Of a stretch of DNA of 64,000 nucleotides, positions 34,786 through 42,072 are shown piece by piece. Below the pieces are notes generated by a model that had not been told where the DNA came from, ran no database searches, and saw only the letters and a list, made by a program, of their open reading frames with translations. Source of the DNA: JAVBMU01 sp031552185 (GTDB lineage Bacteria; Actinomycetota; Actinomycetes; Actinomycetales; Cellulomonadaceae); the NCBI GenBank assembly GCA_031552185.1, contig JAVBMU010000033.1:1-64000 (forward strand), given 5' to 3'. Positions within the stretch are counted from its first letter, which is position 1, and each line of letters begins with the position of its first letter. The position numbers and the translations under genes are program-made.

Positions 34786-36153
34786 ATGACGACTGTTGAC
34801 CGCGATCGCGTTGCCCCGGCCGGTTCGATTCGATCCGACGCCGCCCCGCCCGGCGAGGCGGCGACGTCGGCGGCCGGGACGACGTCGGGCGAGGTCACGA
34901 CCGCGGTGCTCGACGTCGCGCGGCGTGCGAAGGTGGCGTCGCGGGTGTTGGCGACGGCGACCAGGGCGACGAAGGACGCCGCGCTGCGGGCGTTGGCGGA
35001 CGCGCTGGTGGCGGCGGCGGAGGAGGTCGTGGCGGCCAACGCCGAGGACCTGGCCCGCGGCCGCGCCGGCGGGATGGCGCCGGGCCTGCTGGACCGGCTC
35101 GCCCTGGACGGGGACCGGATCGCGGCCATCGCGGATGCGCTGCGCGAACTAGCCGCGCTGCCGGACCCGGTCGGCGAGGTGGTGCGTGGCTCGACCCTGC
35201 CCAACGGCCTGCGGCTGCGTCAGGTGCGGGTGCCGATGGGCGTCGTCGGCATGATCTATGAGGCGAGGCCGAACGTCACTGTCGACGCCGCCGGTCTCGG
35301 ACTCAAGAGCGGCAACGCGGTGATCCTGCGCGGCGGCAGCGCTGCGGCGGCGTCGAACGAGGCGATCGTCGCCGTCCTGCGGCGGGCCCTGGTCGAGCAG
35401 GGGCTGCCGGCCGATCTGATCCAGTCGATCGACGCGTGGGGCCGCCCCGGGGCGGTCGCGCTGATGCACGCGCGCGGCCTGGTGGACGTCCTCGTCCCGC
35501 GCGGCGGGGCCGACCTGATCCGGACCACGGTCGAGGAATCCACCGTCCCGGTGATCGAGACCGGCGTCGGCAACTGCCACGTCTACGTCGACGCCTCCGC
35601 CGACCCGGCCATGGCGCTGCCGATCCTGCTCAACGCCAAGTTGCAGCGGGTCGGGGTGTGCAATGCGGCCGAGACCCTCCTGGTTCACGCCGCCGCCGCG
35701 GCGGGCTTCCTGCCGACCGCGCTCGCGGCCCTGGGCGAGGCGGGCGTCGTCGTGCACGGGGACGCCCGGACCGCGGAATTGGCGCCGGCGGGGCTGGAGG
35801 TGCTCGCGGCCGGCGACGACGACTGGGCGCGCGAGTACCTGGCGGCGGAGATCGCCGTCCGGGTGGTGCCGGACCTCGACGAGGCGATCGAACACATCCG
35901 GCGATGGTCCTCCGGGCACACCGAGGCGATCGTGACGCGGGATCTGGCCGCATCGCAACGGTTCGTCGCCGAACTGGACTCGGCGGCGATCATGGTCAAT
36001 GCGTCCACTCGATTCACCGACGGCGGCCAGTTCGGCCTGGGGGCCGAGATCGGCATCTCGACCCAGAAACTGCATGCCCGCGGACCCATGGGACTGGCCG
36101 AGTTGACCACCACGAAGTGGATCGTTCAGGGCGACGGCCACATTCGTCCGTGA
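34786..36153 (+). CDS. proA: Glutamate-5-semialdehyde dehydrogenase
   Basis: The 455-residue enzyme reduces glutamyl 5-phosphate to the semialdehyde with NADPH. EARPNVTVDAAGLGLKSGNA is the cofactor segment, GVCNAAETLLVH carries the catalytic Cys, and the C-terminus has FTDGGQFGLGAEIGIST and TTKWIVQGDGHIR. The first 35 residues (Ala/Ser-rich) are extra relative to most ProA proteins. A -10 box 7 nt upstream of ATG 34786 supports a leaderless start. Confidence 0.95.
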   Translation: MTTVDRDRVAPAGSIRSDAAPPGEAATSAAGTTSGEVTTAVLDVARRAKVASRVLATATRATKDAALRALADALVAAAEEVVAANAEDLARGRAGGMAPGLLDRLALDGDRIAAIADALRELAALPDPVGEVVRGSTLPNGLRLRQVRVPMGVVGMIYEARPNVTVDAAGLGLKSGNAVILRGGSAAAASNEAIVAVLRRALVEQGLPADLIQSIDAWGRPGAVALMHARGLVDVLVPRGGADLIRTTVEESTVPVIETGVGNCHVYVDASADPAMALPILLNAKLQRVGVCNAAETLLVHAAAAAGFLPTALAALGEAGVVVHGDARTAELAPAGLEVLAAGDDDWAREYLAAEIAVRVVPDLDEAIEHIRRWSSGHTEAIVTRDLAASQRFVAELDSAAIMVNASTRFTDGGQFGLGAEIGISTQKLHARGPMGLAELTTTKWIVQGDGHIRP

Positions 36154-36342
36154 GACGGTATTCGCCAGGTTCCCACGCTCGCTCCGGGTGGGTTATCACG
36201 GTGTCTCCACTACTCGACGACGATCGATCGGGGCACCCGTGAGACACTGGACGCCGATTGGCGGTGGTTCGCCGTCGATGCCCGCCGCGAGCACGCGACG
36301 GGGCACAGGGTCCACGGACCCGCGAGGACTCGAGGAGGTGGC

Positions 36343-36492
36343 ATGCTCCAGGCGATGACAAGCGCCGCGCTGCCGGCGGCGTCGACCGAGCTTCCCGTCC
36401 CGCCCGTTGTCTTCGGACTCGGAGTGTTCGGCGTCCTGATCGCGCTGTTGCTGGTGACCTACGCGTTCCGCAACGCCGGCTCCAAGCATTGA
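36343..36492 (+). CDS. Small single-span membrane protein (49 aa)
   Basis: This short gene encodes a 49-residue protein with one transmembrane helix (VFGLGVFGVLIALLLVTYAF) followed by a basic tail (RNAGSKH). GAGGAGGTG precedes the ATG at 36343, and it ends 19 nt before nadD, suggesting co-transcription. Short proteins of this kind occur between proA and nadD in other actinobacteria, but the function is unknown. Confidence 0.7.
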   Translation: MLQAMTSAALPAASTELPVPPVVFGLGVFGVLIALLLVTYAFRNAGSKH

Positions 36493-36511
36493 GACGGAGG
36501 CACGTCGACCG

Positions 36512-37117
36512 ATGACCTCGCGCAGAGCCCGGGTGGGCGTGATGGGTGGAACCTTCGACCCGTTGCACAACGGCCACCTCGTAGCGGCGAGCGAGGCCGC
36601 GGCCAGGTTCGACCTCGATGAGGTTGTCTTCGTGCCGACCGGCCAACCGTCGTTCAAACAACACGAGCACGTCAGCACGGCCGAGCACCGATATCTGATG
36701 ACGGTGATCGCCACCGCTTCCAACCCCCGATTCACCGTCAGCCGGGTGGACATCGACCGGCCGGGTTTGACCTACACGGTCGACACCCTGCGCGATGTCC
36801 AGGCGCTGCGGCCCGACGCCGAGCTCTACTTCATCACGGGGGCCGATGCGATCGAGCAGATCCTGTCCTGGAAGGATGCCGGAAAGCTGTGGGGGATGGC
36901 GCACTTCGTCGCCGTCTCGCGCCCCGGGCACCATCTGACGATCGAGGGGCTCCCCGCCGACGGGGTCACGATGCTGGAGATCCCGGCATTGGCCATCTCG
37001 TCCACGGACTGCCGGCGGCGCGCCGCGGCAGGCCAGCCGGTCTGGTACCTGGTTCCGGACGGTGTTGTGCAGTACATCGCCAAACACGGTTTGTATCGAG
37101 GTCAGCACGATGAGTGA
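36512..37117 (+). CDS. nadD: Nicotinate-mononucleotide adenylyltransferase
   Basis: The 201-residue enzyme joins ATP and nicotinate mononucleotide in NAD synthesis. GGTFDPLHNGHL carries the nucleotidyltransferase motif, and the C-terminal ISSTDCRRR is the ISSTxxR signature. The stop overlaps the next gene by 8 nt. Length is normal. Confidence 0.96.
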   Translation: MTSRRARVGVMGGTFDPLHNGHLVAASEAAARFDLDEVVFVPTGQPSFKQHEHVSTAEHRYLMTVIATASNPRFTVSRVDIDRPGLTYTVDTLRDVQALRPDAELYFITGADAIEQILSWKDAGKLWGMAHFVAVSRPGHHLTIEGLPADGVTMLEIPALAISSTDCRRRAAAGQPVWYLVPDGVVQYIAKHGLYRGQHDE

Positions 37118-38885
37118 GAACGGTAATCAGGGCCGGCCCCTGACGAGGCGCGAGCTGCGCGAACGGGAACGGGCCGAACAGGCCGCCCACGGGGAGGCCG
37201 CCGCCCGGGGAAGTGGGGCGGTGCCGGTGTCGGCGCCGCCGGCCCGGCCGTCGGTCCGCCCGGTGCCCGGCGCATCCGTGCCGGGCGGCCGGATGCCCGG
37301 GGGCGTGGTGCCGCCTGCTTCGGTGCCCCCTGCCTCGGTGCCCGGCGCCGCGGCGCCCCCTGCCTCGGTGCCCTCTGCCTCGGTGCCCGGCGCCGCGGGC
37401 GGTGCCGGCAGGCGGGCCGACCGGACCAGTGCGCCCACCTCCCGCCGCGCCCTGCGCCAGTCCGCCGCCGCAACCAGCGAACCCACGGGGTCCGTCGTGC
37501 GCCCGCCCAGCGGGACGGGTGGGATGCGCAGCCTCGACGCCACCGGTCGCCTGACCCCGGTGCACGAGACCTCCGATCAGGTCCTCGTTCGCCCGCCCGC
37601 CGCGCCGACGGCGCCGCCCGCCGGCCGGGCCGCCCCGCCGCGACGGGTCCCCAGCACGCCGGCCGATCACAGTGACTCGACCTCCGGCTCCCGTGCCGGA
37701 GCCCCGGGCCGACCGGACCAGGCCGGCGGGTCGCACCGATTCGCCCCGGCCGCAGCCCCGCAACAGGCCGTCGAAACGCCGCGCCTGTCCTCCTTCGGCC
37801 GGCAGGGCGCGCCGGGCGCCGGCGCAACCGCGGTGCCGGCGGCCCCGCCGGTGGACCGCCGGTCGGCGACGCCTGTGCCGCCGGCGGTGCCGCCCACGAG
37901 TGTGCCGCCGGCCGCCGCGCCCGGGGCCGCCCCGGCCCCAGCCGCCTCCGGCTACACGATTCGGGCCATGGGTGTGCGCGATGTGCGGACCGGCGCCCCG
38001 GGCTCGCCGGCGAACGCCGCCGGGGCGCCCATCCAGGTACCCGGTTCGGTGGGACGCGGCGCTGCGATGCCCGCGTCGGCGGGTGTTCGGCCGGTCGCCG
38101 GCGCTCCCGTTTCGGTGCCCCCGGCCGGGGCCGTACCCGGTTCCGTCGCGCCGGGTTCTGTTGTGCCGGGTTCTGTTGTGCCGGGTTCCAGGGCGCCCGG
38201 TCTCGGCGGGCCCGGTGCCATTCCGCCTGGGGGCAAAGCGCCCGGCTCGGTCCCGCCCGGTGCCATTCCACCCGGTGCCATTCCGCCCGGTGCCATTCCG
38301 CCCGGCGGCAAGGCGCCGGGGGCCAGAGCGCCCGGCTCGGTCCCGCCCGGTTCTGCCGCGCCGGCCTTCGGCACGCCGTCCGGTCGGGGTGCTCCGCCGG
38401 GTTCGGCCGCCATCGTGACCGACGACACCCCCGCCGCCGGAATGCCCTGGACGAGCGTGCGCGGCGGTGGCATGACGACGCCGGATCCCCGGTCGGATCT
38501 GCGGACGGAGGACACCGTCGTCGCCGGCTCCATGCCCTGGGCTGCGGTCACGGCCGGCTCGCCGGTGGTGCCCGCGGGCGGGTCGGCAGCCGCCGGCCGC
38601 GCCCCGACGGATTCGCCCTTCCCGGCCGTATCGGGTCCGGGCGGGGAGGCTGCGGCCCGCGATCGGACCGGCGATCGGCCCCGAACGGCCGCCCGCCGTG
38701 GGCCGTCCTACACCTGGCTGCACTACATCATCCTGCTGGCCGTCGCGTTCGTGCTCGGGATGCTGATCTGGAAGCTCATCGTGAAGCCGGCACCCAACAC
38801 GGAGGGCTTCGGCGTCGAACCGCAGGTGGTCGCGAGCGCGATGGCACTCGGTCCGGGCGGTCCCGACGGGATCGGGGCGCCGTGA
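37110..38885 (+). CDS. Pro/Ala-rich single-span membrane protein
   Basis: The 591-residue protein starts SENGNQGRPLTRRELRERERAEQ, a basic helix seen at the N-terminus of several actinobacterial membrane proteins. Residues of about 30-510 are low-complexity Pro/Ala/Gly/Val sequence made of short tandem units (for example PPGAI repeated near residues 375-400). A transmembrane helix follows (YIILLAVAFVLGMLIWKLI, residues of about 548-566), with about 25 residues outside. It overlaps nadD and, by GTGA, rsfS. The function is unknown; location between nadD and rsfS does not imply NAD metabolism. Confidence 0.78.
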   Translation: MSENGNQGRPLTRRELRERERAEQAAHGEAAARGSGAVPVSAPPARPSVRPVPGASVPGGRMPGGVVPPASVPPASVPGAAAPPASVPSASVPGAAGGAGRRADRTSAPTSRRALRQSAAATSEPTGSVVRPPSGTGGMRSLDATGRLTPVHETSDQVLVRPPAAPTAPPAGRAAPPRRVPSTPADHSDSTSGSRAGAPGRPDQAGGSHRFAPAAAPQQAVETPRLSSFGRQGAPGAGATAVPAAPPVDRRSATPVPPAVPPTSVPPAAAPGAAPAPAASGYTIRAMGVRDVRTGAPGSPANAAGAPIQVPGSVGRGAAMPASAGVRPVAGAPVSVPPAGAVPGSVAPGSVVPGSVVPGSRAPGLGGPGAIPPGGKAPGSVPPGAIPPGAIPPGAIPPGGKAPGARAPGSVPPGSAAPAFGTPSGRGAPPGSAAIVTDDTPAAGMPWTSVRGGGMTTPDPRSDLRTEDTVVAGSMPWAAVTAGSPVVPAGGSAAAGRAPTDSPFPAVSGPGGEAAARDRTGDRPRTAARRGPSYTWLHYIILLAVAFVLGMLIWKLIVKPAPNTEGFGVEPQVVASAMALGPGGPDGIGAP

Positions 38886-39337
38886 CGGCAACTCCGCGAG
38901 CCGTCGAGCTCGCCGTCGCCGCCGCGCGTGCCGCGGCGGACCGCAAGGCGCACGAGATCATCGCCCTTGACGTGTCCGAGCACCTCGTCCTCACCGATGT
39001 CTTCCTGATCGCCTCGGGCGGCAACGAGCGGCAGGTCTCGGCGATCGCCGAGGCCATCGAGGAGGCCCTGCATCACCTGCGGGCAAAGCCGATCCGCCGC
39101 GAGGGGGAGCGCCAGGCCAGGTGGATCCTGCTCGACTTCGGCGACATCGTCGTCCACGTCCAGCACCGCGAGGACCGGGTCTACTACGCCCTCGAACGGC
39201 TCTGGAAGGACTGCCCGGCGATCGCCCTGCCCGACGACGTCCACGCCGGCCAGGAGGCCGATACCGACGACGCGGCCGGCAGCGGTTGGAACGGCGTCGA
39301 CGGCGCGATCCACCTCCTCGAGGAGGGCCGGCCATGA
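38882..39337 (+). CDS. rsfS: Ribosomal silencing factor RsfS
   Basis: The 151-residue protein of the DUF143 family binds L14 and blocks subunit joining in starvation. VELAVAAARAAADRKA starts the domain, ALDVSEHLVLTDVFLIASG and the final VHVQHREDRVYYALERLWKD are its signatures. The last 30 residues form an acidic tail beyond the domain. It starts at a GTG that overlaps the previous stop, and its stop overlaps the next ATG. Confidence 0.94.
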   Translation: MTATPRAVELAVAAARAAADRKAHEIIALDVSEHLVLTDVFLIASGGNERQVSAIAEAIEEALHHLRAKPIRREGERQARWILLDFGDIVVHVQHREDRVYYALERLWKDCPAIALPDDVHAGQEADTDDAAGSGWNGVDGAIHLLEEGRP

Positions 39338-40014
39338 CCGCCGGGACTCTCGTTCTGCTGCGGCACGGGCGCACCCGGTTCAACGCGAGCGGTCGCCTCC
39401 AGGGGCAGATCGACGTCGAACTGGACGACGTCGGGCGGTGGCAGGCCGAACAGGCCGCCAAGGCCCTGGCGGCCGCTCACCGGGCGCACAAGGTCATCTC
39501 CTCCGACCTGTCCCGGGCGCTGGTCACCGCGCGCTGCTACGGCGACCTGATCGGCGTCGACGTCGAACCCGACGTCCGGCTGCGGGAGCGGTCCTTCGGC
39601 GACTGGGAGGGCAAGTCCGTCGCCGAGCTGATGGCCGGCTGGCCGGCCGACTACGAGGCGTGGCGCGCCGGGAGCGACCCGGAGGGCGCGAACGCCGAAC
39701 ACCGTGCCGACGTCGCGGCGCGGCTGCTCGCGGCCATCGCCGACGCCGGCGAACCGATGGCGAGCGACGAGACCCTCGTCGTCGTCTCCCACGGCGCCGC
39801 GTGCACCATCGCCGTCACCGCGCTGATCGGGCAGGACCCCGTCGGATGGCGGGGGATCGGCGGCCTGCACAACGCGCACTGGTCCGTTCTGCGGCCGTCC
39901 GGGAAGGATGTGGCGCCCGCCTGGCGGCTCGCCGCCCACAACGTCGGGCCGGGCCTGCCGCTCGACGCGTGGAACGCGGGACCCGATTGGAAATTTGGGT
40001 CGTCTTCTGCGTAG
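39334..40014 (+). CDS. Histidine-phosphatase family protein (GpgP-like)
   Basis: The 226-residue protein has the phosphoglycerate-mutase superfamily core: LLRHGRTRFNASGRLQG with the phospho-His, RERSFGDWEGKS and VVSHGAACTIAV with the second His. In mycobacteria the gene after rsfS encodes glucosyl-3-phosphoglycerate phosphatase (GpgP); the same position here suggests that role, but other phosphatases share the fold. It starts at ATG 39334, overlapping rsfS by ATGA. It is the last gene of the nadD operon and precedes the tRNA. Confidence 0.82.
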   Translation: MTAGTLVLLRHGRTRFNASGRLQGQIDVELDDVGRWQAEQAAKALAAAHRAHKVISSDLSRALVTARCYGDLIGVDVEPDVRLRERSFGDWEGKSVAELMAGWPADYEAWRAGSDPEGANAEHRADVAARLLAAIADAGEPMASDETLVVVSHGAACTIAVTALIGQDPVGWRGIGGLHNAHWSVLRPSGKDVAPAWRLAAHNVGPGLPLDAWNAGPDWKFGSSSA

Positions 40015-40055
40015 ACTACACACGCTCCGCAGCCGGGTGACCGGCACTGGAGTGG

Positions 40056-40114
40056 GGACCGGAAGGTCCCGGAGGACCGCAAGGTCCCAATGGTTTGACC
40101 GGACCGCGAGGTCC
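40056..40114. repeat. Three GGACC hairpins before tRNA-Ala
   Basis: GGACCGGAAGGTCC (40056-40069), GGACCGCAAGGTCC (40074-40087) and GGACCGCGAGGTCC (40101-40114) are three small inverted repeats of the form GGACC-GnnA/G-GGTCC, ending 2 nt before the tRNA. They would fold as three consecutive tetraloop hairpins in the precursor. Confidence 0.75.
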
Positions 40115-40116
40115 AC

Positions 40117-40192
40117 GGGGCTGTGGCGCAGCTGGTAGCGCACCTGCATGGCATGCAGGGGGTCAGGGGTTCGAGTCCCCTCAGCTCCACCA
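40117..40192 (+). tRNA. tRNA-Ala (GGC)
   Basis: The 76-base gene folds as a normal cloverleaf. The acceptor arm GGGGCTG pairs with CAGCTCC (one G-U), the D arm is GCGC/GCGC, the anticodon stem CCTGC/GCAGG holds the loop ATGGCAT with anticodon GGC, and the T arm is AGGGG-TTCGAGT-CCCCT. CCA is encoded. It reads the codon GCC. It marks the left edge of the genomic island. Confidence 0.95.
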
Positions 40193-40205
40193 GAGTTGTC
40201 TTGTT

Positions 40206-40337
40206 CGAAATCGTGGCCTCCGCAACGCCCCGGCTTATGCCGGGGCGTTCGTCGTCGCTGTGAACAGCGAGGATGTTGGCCAGAACGGCCGACGGAGCAG
40301 AGCGACCGTCACTCGAAGTCGTGACCTGCGCAACGCC
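40206..40337 (+). repeat. Direct repeat just downstream of tRNA-Ala
   Basis: A 24-nt word at 40206-40229 (starting CGAAATCGTGGCC) recurs at 40314-40337 (CGAAGTCGTGACC), 108 bp apart, with 21 of 24 bases equal. The second copy lies in an imperfect hairpin (40321-40369). Confidence 0.55.
40224..40249 (+). terminator. tRNA-Ala terminator
   Basis: AACGCCCCGGC and its exact complement are separated by TTAT, a strong 11-bp hairpin 32 nt after the tRNA. Confidence 0.75.
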
Positions 40338-40408
40338 GCAGTCGGCAATATCTGCGTTGCAGAGGTCACGAACGGTGGCGGCGGGCTCCGTTCGGGAAGC
40401 CGTCGATC

Positions 40409-40716
40409 TGAACCGCCCCGGTGTGTCCGGAGGCTTCGTTCGTTGGGAAGGATGGGGTCTGGTCGAGTACGTCGAGGAGGTACCCGCCGGAGTTGCGGGA
40501 GCGTGCGGTTCGGATGGTCGGGGAGGTCCGGGCTGACTATGAGTCCGAGTGGGCTGCGATGACGCAGGTCGCCGCTTTGCTGGGGGTCGGCACGGCCGAG
40601 ACCGTCAGGAAGTGGTGCCGGCAGGCCGAGGTCGACGGCGGGGTTCGTCCGGGGGTCGCGACCGAGGAGACCGCCAAGGTTGGGCGCCTGAAGCGGGAGA
40701 ACGCCGAGCTCGAGGG
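40409..40716 (+). pseudogene. IS3-family OrfA transposase relic
   Basis: The left terminal repeat begins at 40409 (TGAACCGCCCCGG...GTCCGGAGGC, typical of IS3-family elements of actinobacteria). It is followed by an OrfA-like reading frame RRYPPELRERAVRMV, GVGTAETVRKWCRQAEVD and GRLKRENAELE, a helix-turn-helix plus leucine-zipper start. The frame breaks at ENAELE, where sequence of another element begins. OrfB and the right end are missing. Confidence 0.8.
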
Positions 40717-41154
40717 GGGTGTCAACTCCTCTGTGTAAGGCCTGGTGGTTGGGTCTTCGAGAGGAGCATGTATGTCCGTGACGGATGAGAAGCAGGACGC
40801 GACGTCGGCGATGGCTGCCGAGTTGGTCGCCTCGGGTGCTTTGGATGGGTTGTTCTCCCGGATCGATGCCGGTGAGGTCCGGCAGACCGGTGATGGCGGG
40901 ATGCTGCCGGCGATGATCAAGGCCGCGCTCGAGCGGGGCTTGCAGGCGGAGTTGTCGGATCACCTGGGCTATGACAAGGGCGACCCGGACGCCAGGCACT
41001 TCCCGAACTCGCGCAATGGGAGCACGCCCAAGACGGTGGCCACCGAGGTCGGTGACGTGCGGTTGGACGTGCCGCGTGACCGGGATGGGTCGTTCATCCC
41101 GATGCTCGTGGCCAAGGGCGCGCGCCGCCCGGGCGGCCTGGACGAGATGATCAG
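40717..41154 (+). pseudogene. IS256-family transposase, N-terminal relic
   Basis: An element left end (about 40717, GTGTCAACTCCTCTGTGTAAGG) precedes an ATG at 40772 with GAGAGGAG. The frame reads SVTDEKQDATSAMAAELVAS, then ALERGLQAELSDHLGYDKGD and DVRLDVPRDRDGSFIP up to LDEMIRW, which is the N-terminal third of a Mutator (IS256) transposase. The DDE catalytic part is missing; it is cut at about 41154 by a different element. Confidence 0.82.
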
Positions 41155-41475
41155 ATGGTCGCCGCCTACCGGCATCCCGACCCCGCCACGGGCAAGAAGC
41201 TGATGACCGCACTGATCGACTCTGTCACCACCGGAGTTCCGAAGTCGCCGGTAGAGATCACCACGCTCGGGCGAACTCTCAAGAAGCGGGCAGTCGACGT
41301 CCTCGCGTTCTTCGACCGACCCGGCACCAGCAACGGCCCCACCGAAGCGATCAACGGCAGGCTCGAACACTTACGCGGATCCGCCCTCGGTTTCCGCAAC
41401 CTGACCAACCACATCGCCAGATCACTCCTCGAAACAGGCGAGTTCAGACCCCAACTACACCCTCATCTGCGTTGA
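41155..41475 (+). pseudogene. ISL3-family transposase, C-terminal relic
   Basis: About 106 residues correspond to the end of an ISL3 transposase: RTLKKRAVDVLAFFDRPGTSNGPTEAINGRLEHL and GFRNLTNHIARSLLETG. GPTEAINGR is the catalytic-Glu region. The rest of the gene is absent. The stop is followed by a likely element end (GAGCCCCAAAACACCTTGAC). Confidence 0.82.
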
Positions 41476-42072
41476 GCCCCAAAACACCTTGACAAATACC
41501 GCTGCGAGCCGACCAGGTGCCGTATCCTCAGCCTGCGTGCGTGACCGCGCGTTTCGCCAAGTACCTCTGCAAGTACCGAGAGTATGGGATGGCCCAGGAC
41601 CTCCGGTGCGAGCGAGAAGCTCACTCTCGAGATCGGGGAAGTAGTGTTCGATCTGCGCGGAGTCGGCCATGTGCATACGGGGGAGACACGAACCTACGGA
41701 AGTCAGTTCGCGACGGCGGCAGATGCGAAACTCATCCACCGTTTCGCACCTGCGCCTGCCGTCGAGGTCGGCGCTGCACGGAAGCTCTTCGAGTTCGAAC
41801 AGCACCGCCCCTCGGCGCAATTCGAGGCGCGAGCCGTGGGCGTACGAAGAGGCGCAACGCGGCAACGAAACGTCTGGCGACGTGCGTGTCAAGAGGGCAG
41901 CAGGGCCTCCTACGCATGCTCCTCGCTGCAGGAGTACCCACCCCTGATAGCCATCAGATCGGCGAAGAGGTCGAGTGTGTCGGTGGCGCACCGTAGATTC
42001 CCGGGAAGTTGAGGGGCGCATACGCAGGGCCCCCACATGTGCACAGACCGAACAAGTTTAGGAGAGCCCACC
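41476..42072. other. Intergenic region upstream of the defence operon
   Basis: About 600 bases between the ISL3 relic and the first defence gene. One frame (near 41615-41830) has coherent composition (for example KLTLEIGEVVFDLRG) but no start signal or recognised family, so it may be gene debris. The promoter of the operon must lie here; no good -35/-10 pair was identified. Confidence 0.4.

Noticed and set aside
41584..42012. 142-codon open frame upstream of the defence operon
   Set aside because: Part of it has plausible composition, but the start is unsupported, the second half is low quality, and no family is recognised. Kept only as possible debris.
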